Shown: positions 45,782 through 58,276, numbered from the stretch's first letter. The stretch: DNA of 64,000 bases from Fragilariopsis cylindrus CCMP1102 (GCA_900095095.1 FMBT01000354.1:186001-250000), one strand, 5' to 3'. The notes: a model not told the origin generated them from the sequence alone. A program made the numbers and translations.

Positions 45782-48700
45782 ATGCGTCGAAACTTTAAAC
45801 CACGACCTTCGTCTGTGGAATCGAAGTCCGAATCGACAACAATGGCAGTGATGGGTGCTGTTGGTTTGTCCTCTGATGAAAAAGGATCTCTTGATAAAAC
45901 AAAATTTGCCGAAAAAACAATGACGACGACGACGACGACGGCTGAAGACCTAGAAATCGCAAAACAATTATTTTCCAGTTTGTTGTATATGAAAGATTCC
46001 TCTGGACGAACGTATTTACATACTGATTTTAAATTGAGTTGGGCCAAGGCACTTTTGGATCGAGCAAAGAGTTTGGATGAAGGTGCCGAACATTATTTTG
46101 CAGATATCGTCGGTAACGGTGCGCGCCAAAACCGACACAAAAATAGTCGCAATCGAAAGGGTAGTCATCATCACATCGAATCGACGACGTCCTTTACATC
46201 CACTCGAAATAATCATAATAATAATGATTTAACGAGCAGTACTACCCTCATGCAACGTCGTTTTGCTCCAACCCGATCAAGAATCAGGCTATAATCCTTT
46301 TCATAGAGCTATCGTAGAGGGAAATTTGGCAGCTGTACTTCTTTTCTTGCGACATGCGATGGATACAACATCTACAGAGCGATTAACTCAACGACCGATG
46401 ACAGTATTACATGCCGCGGAAGCAAATAATCATAACCAAAACAATCATTCTACCAACAATCAAAACAATAACACTACACTTCTGCAAGCGATGGCGAACG
46501 CAACAGACCACGAGGGTATGACGCCGCTTCGTTTGTTAGGACAGTTGCAACAGTCCGAGCTTTTGCGCTGTCGAAACTACTTGTCTTCTTTTCAGCCAGC
46601 CGTTGATCGCAACGCAACAATTAGATTACGAAGTCGTCAACGACGTTCGAGCTTCGATGACGGTGGTGGCGGTAACAACTACAGTGACGATGACACGGGA
46701 ATAGATTTTTTCAGTGAAAATGCCGACTTACTCCAGATCGATAGAGATTCGGATGAAAACGATAACGATAACGAATTTACCGATCAAAGCGTTGCATACG
46801 CCTGTGAAGTTGTAACGTTCGGGCCACCCCATCATTGCGCACTAGGAGTAGTACAAGGTGGATCATCCTTCTCATCATCATCATCTTCCACCTTTTGTCC
46901 TCAACGCGTTCAAGATTTTGCTCAAGAACGCGTTGGAAGACCGAATTCGGCGATGGCCGTAGCCGCCGCGACATATCACACCCTAGTAGTTACGAAAAAA
47001 GGTCAACTATTTTCATTCGGGGTAGAAAAATGTGGTAGGTTGGGACTGGGTGATCAGTTGGGAACACAACAATGCCCATTACCCAAACGTGTATTAGGAG
47101 CTCTACAGAGACGTAAAGTGGTGAGTGTTGCGGCGGCTGAGAATCATTCGCTGTGTGTCACCTCCCTTGGAGAGGTCTTCTCGTGGGGGTCGAATCGTTT
47201 TGGACAATTAGGCGATGTTTCTGAAAATGCATCCGCGATACAATGTGGAAGTCGCAGTCTTCCTCGACGTGTTGAGGACTTGAAACAACATCCATGTGTG
47301 GCCGTAGCTGCTGGCGAAAAGCATTCTGTCGCCTTGTCTCGGAAAGGGGAAGTATACGTATGGGGCGACAACGCATCAGGACAGATGGGCGTGTCGAGGC
47401 GATCTGGTATTCAAAAGGTCCAACGAGTTGAAGCGCTCTGGGCGTCTTCGACAACGCAGAGTAAAAGTCCAAAAATTGCTATAGCAATTGCTGCAGCCGA
47501 ACAATCTACATTGGTTCTCACTACTGGATCCCCATCATCCGGGCTAACCCACGTAAATACTATTTATGAATTCGGACACGGCAATCATGTTCCCATCAGA
47601 GTTCACTTTGATGTAACTAAAGCATCTAATAATGGTAATCAATCGTCATCGTTTTCTTCTAGATTTAATCGCATCGCAAATCCAACGGCAAATCGCATCG
47701 CAAATCCAACGGCAATAGCTTGCGCTCGATATCACAATGCAGCTATTACTTCTGATGGATTGGTATATACGTGGGGGCTTCGTGCAGAATCCTTGGGAAG
47801 AGGTGACAACATTAAATCTTGTAAGCAATCGCAGCGTCGAAACTCCTTGCCACAGCTCGTTACGGGGATGCTGCCAGAAAGAGGGGGCGGCCTTGCTGTA
47901 GCAATTGCCGCCTCGGGTAGTCATACCGCTATTGTTTGTAACAATGGTGCTCTATTCACGTGGGGTACAACGGATGAGAAGAATGTCTTAGGACATGATG
48001 GTTGTAGATGGTGTCCGAACCCGAAGAGAGTGCCGGGCGTCCATCGCGCCGTAGATGTTGCAGTTGCAAAAGAACATACTATCCTGCTCATTGGTGCAAG
48101 CTTTCCTGCAATACCAAAAATCGATACCTTGTTAAGACTCGAACATTCCGCTGCACGCAAAGTTGCAGAATATGTAGATCTTTTCAACGTAATACCAATA
48201 CTGATAATGGCGGAGCGAACAGAGGTACGGATACTGAACTTGTATTGTATTGTTGCAATATACTCAATTTTATGTGACATTCCCTCACGATTACTTGTCG
48301 TCGGTCATCCTTTTCTTCTGTAGTCTCCCTTCTTGATTTCATACTGTACTGATTTTATCCGCAGAAATTTTGATGGTGTGCTTAATGTCGGGAAAAAGAT
48401 AGACATGAATCAATATCTGAACGACATGTTGGCAGAAACTACATATCGCGGTGGAAAACGTTTTCGTGATGACCATCATCATCCCTTCATCTTCGATGTG
48501 CTCACTGCTGGGAATATAGGTCGCCCAACATTTGATCGCGAATGGTTTTCTTCTATCGAAGATTGGGTTGAGGGTTGCAAGCGACTATCCGAATCTCCGA
48601 TTATTCAACGGCTTCTTGCACTCGCTAGCGTTCGAGAATACGAGGAAGATGTCGGAGGTCTCAAGTCCAAAGCTCGACGCGGTTCTTCCTGTCAAAAAGA

Positions 48701-50525
48701 ATTCCATGAATTAAATCAACGAAATCGCTCAATATCTGCTGGACAAGAAGCAATAGCAAAGGAAGGTCATCTAGATAGATGTATCAAAAAGACAGCTAAT
48801 ATGGATCTATCGACGATTGAGCGAGTAAATGAAAATTCAGTTTGGTTGTCAAAAGAAATCCGTGCTGTACGAAAGAAGCTCAAGCAAATTTGTAACTTGA
48901 TTGATGCTGAAACACGCCAGGTCTCTCTTTCCGCTGAACAAAAAGCAAAAGTAGACCGTCGCCCTGCATTAGAGACTGAACTAAGCATATACGAATCAGC
49001 CGTGGAGGAAGTTCAAAAACGAATCAAGGAGCTCAACGATGAAAATCGAGATAACAAAAAGCGTCTATCTGCCTCGAATAGTGAACATCCTCTACATCAA
49101 GAAAAGATCAATGTTCAAAATGAAGCTACCGATAAGGATGAAGGTGATCACAGCTCGGACTTAATGAGCAAAAGGAATAAAGGCATAAAAGTTTCTGAAT
49201 CGAAGTCAGCCGCATATTTCTGTGATCTCTGTGGAGTTAAATGCAGCGACAAGGAGAGCTTTTTCCTCCATCAAAATGGAAGAAAGCATCGGAATCGAGC
49301 AACTCAAATCGCGGAAGAAGAAAAGGAAAGAGCTGCGACTACGATACGTCAGCAACAGCAAATTGAGCAGCTGAAAGCAGTTCCCGTCTTCACACCTCCT
49401 TCTAAAAAGATTATTAAGAATATTTGGGGAGCACCTGCTTCGCAGCCGCACTATAAGCTTCCACCTCCACCGCATCCAGTGGTAGCACATGTTGTGCTGA
49501 AAACTTCATCTTCCCCTAAAATTTGTCCAATATCTCCTTCCACTAATTTTAAGGAGATATTAAAAGATGAAGAAAGTGTCAAGATGATAAAGAAAAATCT
49601 GTCGCGAACAACAAAGCAATCTTCTAGGGTCCTTCCTAAGAAAATCGTGACGAGTTATATTGTGTCACCGTCGCCATCTCGTAAAATAACTTCATCTCCT
49701 GGTTCTACTTTCACACAGATACTGAATGAACAAGTTATATCCAAGAAAAAGAAGAAGCCGTCTGTTTCAACAAAACGATCTACCGAACCAACAGTTTGTG
49801 TATCGAGTCCAGGATCTACTCGTTGTGTACCACTTGCTATATATGCTACCCCTGATCAGAAAGCCCAAAACTCGCAACGCTCGACAAGTGTTTCCCTGGC
49901 TGATTTTCTGGCTCCTTCTCGCGAGAAACAGACATCGTTTGTTTCGACTTCTCCTAACACTGCACCGTGGTTGGAAGATGAACCTGCTGCCAATAAGATA
50001 GAAAAGACAACGACGATGATTATGACTGCACCAAATTCCAAGTCAATTGTACAAATCCAAGCCGAAGAGGCAGATTTAAAAGCCCGGCAAGACAAAAGTT
50101 ATGGGAAAGAAGGTGGAGGAAGTTGGTATGTGAATAGGAGGGAACGTGCTAAGTCCGTATTGGAGATTCAAAAGAGTACTCAAGAAGATTTAGAACATCG
50201 TCTCCTGGTGGAAGAACAAATGAAAATTGAAGCTCAAATTCGCGAAGACAACAATCGTAAACAGAAACAGCAGGGAAAACAGCAACAAGAAAAGAAAGGT
50301 GGTAGTAGTAGTAACAAAGGAGGTGGTGGTTCGAAACGACGAAATAAAAAAGCCCAAAACAACAGTAACAATAAGGACAAGCTAAAAAAGAATAATAGTA
50401 CTGTTCCTAAAACTGCTGACGGCGAAATTAAGGCATCTAACGGGTCCAAAACGAACCCCAACAATGATCGGGGTAGTCCATCGAAACGATCGCAGCAGAA
50501 AACGAAGGAGGGAACAAAACTTTAA
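45782..50525 (+). CDS. Ankyrin/RCC1/zinc-finger protein, IBTK-like
   Basis: A large protein (about 1,540 residues) resembling the IBTK architecture. After a low-complexity N-terminus, ESGYNPFHRAIVEGNLAAVL (46270-46340) is an ankyrin repeat. RCC1 repeats follow (46950-48100): LFSFGVEKCGRLGLGDQ, VFSWGSNRFGQLGDV, VYVWGDNASGQMGV, LFTWGTTDEKNVLG. A BACK-like helical stretch (KVAEYVDLFNVIPILIMAER, then CTDFIRRNFDGVLNVGKK) spans a phase 0 GT-AG intron (48225-48323). No BTB domain is recognisable. A charged coil and a U1-type C2H2 finger (CDLCGVKCSDKESFFLHQ, H at 49285) follow, then repeated Ser-Pro motifs. The tail (APWLEDEPAANK, IVQIQAEEADLKARQDKS) recalls the IBTK C-terminus. The frame breaks near 46255-46270. 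Role, possibly a ubiquitin-ligase adaptor, is inferred. Confidence 0.7.
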
Positions 50526-50902
50526 TAAAAATGGCATCATTCAATACTTTGACTTTCATTCACTACAGTATTCATATATCGTAGAGTAGATATAGTGCGT
50601 GTTTGGATTGCTACCTATCCTGATCCCATCCAGTGTATGTATCACAGCATCGTACCTAATAGAAATAGTAAAATATATTGGTAAATATAAGTATTACACT
50701 CTGTGCTATGTGCAATAGATGTAGATGTATGTAGATGTTTTAAAGAAGAAAAATTACTATTAATATCACATCTTACTAGAAATTTTGGAAAGGACTATAT
50801 TTGAATTTCTATTTTTATGTTCCCCCTTATTTCTACAGCATTTCTTCTTCTATGCTATCGTAGACAAAAGTAATCTCCGAGAACGCGTTCTGTGAGGTGA
50901 TA
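50526..50902. other. Convergent intergenic stretch
   Basis: About 380 bp between two convergent genes. Nothing is seen beyond 3' flanking DNA. Confidence 0.5.
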
Positions 50903-51786
50903 CTATGTAAGCTGCAGCTGAAGATCTATGCGTCGTGGTAATGGTGGTGATAATGGTGATGATAATGATGATGATGATGATAATGATGATAATGGTGATG
51001 GTAGAACCTTTTTCTGCCTTTTGTCGTTGGTGGCGATGTTCTTTACAGATTCTTTTCCTTCCTTATTATGTTTATCATTTGCATTGTATTTGCCTTTGCC
51101 GTTGCCGCCAACAACACAGATGTTTCTTTCGTTTTCGTCTTGATGATTATGATGATGATGATGATGATGATAGTTGTGACCAGCCTTAGCATCTTTTTTT
51201 CCATTAGATATGCCTTTTCTTGACAGTGGACAGAAATTTGATGATATAATAGTGCAATATATTCATAGTCAACATTTCTTTTACCCTGTTTCCACGTTCT
51301 TCGTTGTTCGTCAAGAACTACCTCCATTGCTATAAATCTATTCTTTTTTCTTGCCTTAGACCCACGTGGGGTTTTATTCTCTAATCCTCTTGTTGTTTCC
51401 TCCTTCCTCCTCTTCTGGTTCTGGTTCTCGTGATCTTGTTCTCTATTCTTGACGGTGTCATCATCATCATCGCCATCTTTTTCTTCTCGTCGTCGTCGTC
51501 ATTACTGTCTAAGGAGAGTGTCCCTGCGATTATTTTTCTCAATACTTTGACGCATGATTGTTTCATGTCCGAAACTCAACTTGGGTGTACCATATACTTT
51601 TGATCTCCGCTTCACTAAAATCAGATAACGATGGTACAGAACAGATAGTATAGCTACTGTACTATTACTATCATCATATCCGTCGTCTGAAAATGAAACC
51701 ATTCTTCGTGGACGAGAACGACGACGTGGTCTTCTATTTCCTATGGATGACACCATTGTCTTGGGTGAAGTAGAAAGAATAATCAT
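50903..51786 (-). CDS. Diatom-type VSFSD/WYT/RGLE family protein 1 (frame-broken)
   Basis: Conserved blocks in different frames assemble into one protein of about 290 residues. In order: RRPRRRSRPRRMVSFSDD (basic start), SVPSLSDFSEAEIKSIWYT with QVEFRT, KQSCVKVLRKIIAGTLSLD, an Asp/Glu/Lys-rich stretch, EETTRGLENKTPRG, MEVVLDEQRRTWKQG, YEYIALLYHQISVHCQEKAY and a His-rich tail ending at 50903. This order (VSFSD, IWYT, RGLE, VLDEQ) matches a family I associate with diatoms, with no established function. Frame breaks are near 51655, 51565 (one extra T restores the frame), 51490 and 51175. The paralogue at 53851 is divergently transcribed 2.06 kb away. Confidence 0.62.
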
Positions 51787-52938
51787 TGTAGTACGGTGCT
51801 ACTTACTGGATTGCTTACTGACTTGTTTACTTTGTTTAGTTGTAAGCATGAAAGTGGTGGGGATGCTAGCTAGTACGCCGAATGGAATGGACTGGAAAGT
51901 TTGAATGAAATTTTAAGTTAATTGAAAAAATAAAATATTAGTTAATGTGAAAAAGCAAAAGATGCGAACTTTTTTACTTATTGAACAAAATATATAACTT
52001 CAAGGGCTATTATAAAAAAAATAGCAATATGCTAGCTAGTCGTAGATTTCTGAAAATTCATATGTAATTCAACATATAGTTCGCTCAGGACCATGCTCAA
52101 CTTGGTAACACGCGTATATTTCAGCGGAATTGTGCTGAAATCGTGCCGTAATAAAATTGTGCCAGTATTGTGCCGGCACAGCAAATTGAAAATGTGCCAC
52201 CGAACAAATTGAATAAATTAGTGATCAATGGCATGCAATGGTCCAACAGTAAATTAATTAATATGGTACAATTTTACGTTTTGTATGAATCAGCGAGTGT
52301 CTTACTTGTATACAATTGTATAATATATTTGATACGAGTGCAATGTGTAGGCTAAGCTAGCTAAACAGCACTCTAATGTATAACTGAATACAATACAAGT
52401 AAAATTTGAATTCAAATATACAACAGCAGCAACAACAACAAACAACAACAGTAGCTATTATTATTATTGATGATAGGATTGAGACCACACTCCTTTTCTT
52501 TTTGGGAGGATATGATGGATGCTATGCTAGCTAGTAGGTGCAGTATTAGCAGCAACATTGAACTCTTCCTCATTATGCTCATAATGGAAAACTAGCAATG
52601 TCACTGAATGACAATATTGTAGTAAAAACAATCAAGAACAAACAAAGTGTGAAAGAAGAAGAGGAATTTGATATGGGTGACATGCCAAGGTTACCTCATT
52701 CACTCGCTAACTAACTGCTAACATAGACATAAAATTACCAATTAGACACACCCCTTAGCCATATATAGGATATTTTGATCAGCATTAGCTGTTGTTTTTC
52801 TTGATACACTCTCTCTGTTCTGTCCATAGAAAACGGCATGGGTAGCAGCTCTTTATGGTAGCAGCAGCAGCAGCAGCAGTAGATGTATATGTAGACAACT
52901 CAGTCAGTGCCTAGGTTGGTAGTAAAAATTGTCTATTG

Positions 52939-53003
52939 CTTGTGTGTGTGTGTGTGTGTGTGTGTGCGCGTGCATGCGTATATATATATATATATATATA
53001 TAT
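52939..53003. repeat. Compound TG/TA microsatellite
   Basis: A TG run (about 52940-52966), a short CGCGTGCATGCG bridge and a TA run (about 52980-53002). Such compound runs are prone to length variation. Confidence 0.85.
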
Positions 53004-53352
53004 GTGTGGCGTGATATTCTCTGAAGCTGTTGGCTTTGAATTTCCAAAGTCTGTTCACTGGAATGCTATTTCACTGTCCAGACTTTTTCCAACATTTCTG
53101 TGTGCATTTTTTGGTCATGACCATCCTTATTCCTTGATGAGGTGAATGCGATACCTAGCTAGCAATGTCAGCCAAGACATAAAAAAACATCACAGTCCTA
53201 CATCAACGCATATGTAGCTACTATCACTAGTGATACTAGGACGCTACTATTGCTTTCACGATTAGGCACAACAAGGGTATAATTAATTTAATTTAACGAA
53301 AATGAAGAAATGAGACTCAAAACACGATTCGCTCATAATATTTCCTAATCCG

Positions 53353-53517
53353 AACTGAGAACCACGATAGGAAGTATTTTGTTCCATACTTGAACTTCTT
53401 TAAAACTTGTACAATTATGTAATTGCTAACCACTCCATCTTACTTGAACGGCGAAGTATAACTGAGAACCACGACAGGAAGTATTTTGTTCCATACTTGA
53501 AGTACTTTAAAACTTCT
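53353..53517. repeat. Direct repeat, 107-bp period
   Basis: Two copies (53353-53410 and 53460-53517) share AACTGAGAACCACGA, then AGGAAGTATTTTG, TTCCATACTTGAA and CTTTAAAACTT, with only a few differences. Origin unknown: a local duplication, or paired regulatory sites upstream of the gene at 53851. Confidence 0.75.
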
Positions 53518-53850
53518 AAAAACTCCCCAATTCACTATCAACAAATCATAATATTATGTCCTTAAGATAACCATCGCGTCATATGTTGAATATGAAATAC
53601 AGTATCGCAATGACTACGGAGACAATAAATAATTAGAAAAGGCTATTATCATTTTATGTTACAGTACAGAAATATCATTATCTGATTTACGAGTGAAAGT
53701 GAAGGTATTTAGATTTCTTTATTTTTCTACATCTCGATTCGCGATCAGCCAGTACCGATTACATGTAAAAGAAGAAGCTCATAAAATAATACACTATTTA
53801 TTCGATCTCAACTACGCACAACACATATACACATACAAATACAAATACAC

Positions 53851-55702
53851 ATGATGACAATGACGATGAATTTCAATAATAAGACTTTTACCGCTGCTCC
53901 TACTAACGTCATTAGTGACAATAAAGATTGTCGCATTGACGGCGACCGTTGCCATCAACAGCAGCAGCAACGGCAGCAACGGCAACATCATAAGCTCCAA
54001 AATCGCAATCATCCTAATCCCCATCCTCGTCATTATCAACATTGTGATTCCCACTGGCCATTGTCATCATCAGCATCATCATCATCATCATCACTTCGGC
54101 TTCAAACGGCAAAGAAGAAGGACAGGAACAGGAACGTGATACAACGACAACGGCAATTGCTTCTCAAACAAGAAAAACTACAGTTAACTCATGATCAAAA
54201 ACGATTATTTCTTTTAACGGAGGACGAGGAAGATGTAGATGTGGTGGAATATAACGATGATGATGAGCCTATTCCTATTGATATTAATGAATGTAATAAT
54301 AGTAACAGTAGTAAGGATGATAGTATGCATGTCGTCAAGGATGATTGCAATTTCCGTTTCAGTAACAGTAACAGTGACAGCAACAGTGACAACATCAACG
54401 CATCACCAACATCCGTAATAACAAGGAGGAAGACAAAGACAACAACGGGAACGAAGCCGAAGCCAGTTGTTGGTGATCAAAATCAAAATCGAGGCTACCA
54501 GCGCAACACCACCAGTAACAACGAAGGGTGTACCACTGATATCGAACAAGAACAGCCACAAGAACAAGAACAAGAGCAAGAGCAAGAGGTTAGCTTCTTG
54601 TACCCACGTGACGACAAAAGGTCACGCGTACGTTTTACTCCCGTCCTTTCTGTTTATCGCCATTACGACGATGATGATGCTGGTGATGGTGATGGTGATG
54701 ATGTTTCTTTAGCATATTCCGTTGATGATGATGACAAAAACAATAACGATGGTAAAGAAAATGAAAATGAGACATCAATATCAACATCAACATCAGCCAC
54801 GTCGAGGATGGGAAAGAACAGCAGCATCAGTAGGAGCAGCAGTTTCCGTCTTAGTAGAGCCCGTCGTTGTTGGTATTCAAGGGATGAGTTACGGACTTTC
54901 AAAGATGAAAGGAAATCAACTATACTTATGTTAAAAAAGGTTAATTTCGTTCCTGATTTGTTAGATAAATCGATTTATACCTTACGTGGATTGGAACCAT
55001 ACCATTCGGTACGTTTAATTTGAACAGTTTTGGGAAATCGAGAAATAGCTTGGGATCGAATTTCTTTCCTGCTTTTTCCTACATTGATGTATATGTACGT
55101 ATTCTAAATCTTTAACTCGATTTTACTATGATTCTATTTTCTATCTCTTTTCGTAGCTCGCCATCAAAAAAACGATACAAAAAAAACGAAAAGAAGTTCT
55201 GGAGTCGGTACTTAATGGACAATGTCGACAAGAAAGTTTATTGAGTAGTAGTCGTGGTGACAACAGTAATAGTGGTAATAATTATCAAGGTAGTATAGAC
55301 GTTGATAGTTTAAGAATAATTTCAGGGATGGCATCAGAATGGGCAAGATACAGGGCGTACGAAATAGCAGAAAAAGATGGCATCGAAGCAGCTCGTGTTT
55401 ATCGTCAACATAATCATCATACTGGTGATCATTTATTGAATCCGATCATGGTGTGCGATGACGATGACAATGACGACGGAGATGAACATAATGTCATCAT
55501 GACGACAGCAGCCAATACTACTTCTCCTACTAACTAATAATACTTGCACTGTAGCATCTGTGCATGACTTTTTCGGTGTAATGGATATCAATGATTGTGG
55601 TGGTGGTAGTGACGGTATTGGGAACGTAGGTTCGGCTTTATCCTATTGGGCGGATTCATCTTGGACTAAGAAGCTTGTGGGAGAAAATATTACTATGAAA
55701 TA
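53851..55702 (+). CDS. Diatom-type VSFSD/WYT/RGLE family protein 2
   Basis: Paralogue of the gene at 50903-51786. Exon 1 (53851-55008) encodes a long Gln/Asn/His-rich N-terminus, then SRVRFTPVLSVYRHY (equivalent of VSFSD), SRARRCWYSRDELRTFKDER (equivalent of the IWYT block) and YTLRGLEPYHS. A phase 0 GT-AG intron leads to exon 2 (from 55157): LAIKKTIQKKRKEVLESVLN, GQCRQES, then ISGMASEWARYRAYEIAEKD, GIEAARVYRQH. At about 55526-55542 the frame breaks; one added base continues the protein through SVHDFFGVMDIND and SALSYWADSSWTKKLVGENI to the TAA at 55700-55702. Function unknown. The block order is the same as in paralogue 1. Confidence 0.68.
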
Positions 55703-55907
55703 ATAGCATAGTCTTCTTGTACATGTTATGAGAATTATACAGTAACGCGTTGTTATCTTCTTTATTCTACTTCAAGATCATTTTATATTATTGCACAATA
55801 GCAAGCTCTCTAGTAGCAGTCTAGCTAGCAGACGTTATTCTAAAGAATCTATTCATACAGGAGTAGCCTTCTCGTCGTATTACATATTATAAATAACTTA
55901 TTAATTT

Positions 55908-57113
55908 TTACATGTCGAGATGTTCGTGCCATTCGTGGACTAACTCTTTTCCCTTGTCATCGTCCATTCCTTGCCATCTGATTAGTTGCTGCCCTTCAGC
56001 CTTTTTCTTGATTCGATATAAAACTGCTACCACTACCAATACTAAACCCAAATATCCAACATTCGAAATGGGATGACCGTATAAGATGCAAGATAGAGCA
56101 ATGCTAAGCAAGATACGTGCTGTCATCATCAGAGTAAAAACGACTGCTCCAAAGTTCTTAATGGTATAAAAGATGAATAGTTGACCTATCGTACTGCAAA
56201 TACTGAACATAAAAAAGTGCAAATGAATTTCTGAATGTTCCATAACAAATGCATATGCCGGTGATAACTCTTTCGTGTGGACTAAAGTCACGGCACTTAG
56301 CACTGTTGAAAAGGCACTGGTAGCAAACATAAGTTCGACGATGGAAAGATCGAGATGGCGTTGAAATAATCTCGATTGGAATTGGCTTGTAAACGAATCA
56401 AAGAAGAGATAGAAGCTAAGCAGCATAACTCCAGTCCATTTTGCCGAATCGGCTTCGGTATTACCCAAATAATCCTGGGAAAAACTAAAACGTAAATCGT
56501 CGGTAGATGACATGAAGATAGCAATACCGCAACCGATCACCAAAGCGACACAATAGTCGTAAACAGGATCTTTATTGTTTTTGGTGTGAAAACAGAAGAA
56601 AAATCGTATAGAGCAGTTTCCAAACAAAATGAGAGAATGGTCCACCTACGTTAGAATTTGTCTGCGTCTATAAGATTCAATCCAAAGAAATCTTGCTTGA
56701 TCAACTTACACTGTTTATTTCCTATCAACTTCCCCCTGTTACATAACAAATGAAAGTAAGAAGAATCACATATTTTATTAGTTTTACAGTAATATTATAA
56801 TATTCTAGAGAGAGAGAAGCACAAGTATAATGCACTGCACGCGTATGTGTACTTCAATTCTGTGGTGTTATATCGTATAGTACTTACATTAACATAACAG
56901 GTCCAAGTTTGAAGGATTTGAATAGAGTTGTGGCTGGGAATGAAACGTAACGAAGTGCCTCGTATTGGCACCAACTACTTAACATATTAGAAATCGATGG
57001 GAAACTGTATTCATAAATAACCGTGCTTCGACTGAGACGAGGTTTAAGGTACCACATTAAGAAACTTGACATAATCAGTGTCCATAATCGATTAGTGAAC
57101 ACCAAGGCGTATC

Positions 57114-57157
<44 letters not shown>

Positions 57158-58276
57158 AAAATTCCATCCATCCAAGTGCGTGGTCAAATTTTATTAATTC
57201 GTTTCCAATTTATAAGGAAATTTTGTCAGATACCGTCGTCTCTTTTCACAATAATTTACAGTCAGGTCAAGTCAGGTCAGATGACACACAATAGATATAC
57301 AGAAACAATTAAAACTTACGAATAGGTAAAGTAATCTCCAGTGTGTCGAGGGTACCGACGTGTTAACATACGTTCCTGTAATGCACCCCACGTAACGAAT
57401 GTCACGTTGAGCATTAGGCAGCAGAATAATAGACGTTGGAAAACCTTTGCCTGACTAGTTTGTATCTGATCAAATTCTAGAGCACGAGCTGCTCCATGAA
57501 AGTTCGGTCCGTTATTATTAACGCCAGGACTACCCGTCATGTCAGCAAGGAGATGATCTTCTTGTTCGTATTCTAATGATGAAGACAAATCTGCGTTCGC
57601 CCTTCTTTCTTCTTCCTCCTTCTCCTCATCTTCATCTTCCGAATATAGAGCCTCCAATTCATCTTCTTCATCGTCGGCATAGGATTGTTGTTCCTCGGAT
57701 TCATCTGTCGGCTGTCTTCGGTACGAATATTTTTTTCGAATGTTTGGTATCGATCCTCTCTTTAAAGAATCCGGAAAATAAACTTTCGCAATAATCGTAG
57801 TGATAATTACCATGGCCACATAGAGCTATTTAGATTATGTTATTTTAATTTATATTATATTATAAATTAGTTGAGAAATGAAGTGAGACGGAGACTTTCG
57901 ACCAAAAAAGCAAAAAAGAAATCACATCAAAGAATATATACTACTGTACAGAAAAATAATACAATGACACAATAACACAATTCTAATTTGTACGTACAAG
58001 GAAATTTGTAGCAAGTAGATAAAGCTCAGCTTCCGCTGACTTGCTTAAAAATGGTGATGGGGATGTTGCCGTGTAAGATATGTTATCCTCGTTGACTAAT
58101 GCGTTCAAAATATTGTCGTTCGTATTACTACTAGTAGCGGATTGTATTTCTGTTTGCTGTGCTGCCGCCGATGTACTGACACTTTCTAAGTTGACAAAGT
58201 CATCGTTTTTCTTACTGCTAAGAACTCGATCTATCAGCCACCGGCTTGATTCTACTATATCAATAAAGTCTGCCAT
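55908..58276 (-). CDS. PAPS/nucleotide-sugar transporter, SLC35B type
   Basis: A multi-pass transporter of 565 residues closest to the Golgi PAPS transporter group (SLC35B2/UAA). Five exons keep the frame: 57998-58276, 57320-57825, 56888-57112, 56710-56735 (a 26-base microexon, GKLIGNKQ) and 55908-56569. Motifs in order: AELYLLATNFLLYVAMVIIT (first helix, formed across intron 1), VTWGALQERML, YALVFTNRLWTL, SISNMLSSWCQYEALRYVSF, FKLGPVMLMGKLIG, GQLFIFYTIKNFGAVVFTLM. An acidic cytosolic region lies between helices 1 and 2. Intron 2 ends in a CA dinucleotide run and an AAG acceptor. It would deliver PAPS to luminal sulfotransferases such as the one at 28.1 kb. Confidence 0.83.
57114..57154. repeat. 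GT/CA microsatellite at a splice acceptor
   Basis: About 20 TG units on the + strand. On the coding (-) strand the intron ends in a CA run followed by AAG, directly before TAC GCC TTG GTG of exon 3, so the run replaces the usual pyrimidine tract. Confidence 0.9.

Larger units (their letters stand above)
51787..53850. promoter_or_regulatory. 2.06-kb shared upstream region of the two family members
   Basis: No gene is supported. The region separates the divergent starts of the two paralogous genes and so holds both promoters. It also contains CAACAG/CAACAA and GCAGCAGCAG stretches (about 52424-52450 and 52860-52880), a TG/TA microsatellite and a 107-bp-period direct repeat, listed separately. 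Confidence 0.45.

Noticed and set aside
51043-51327. Isoleucine-rich protein from an ATT run
   Set aside because: The Ile run comes from reading the ATC/CAT repeat in the wrong frame; the adjacent frame gives a His-rich tail that fits the family protein better.
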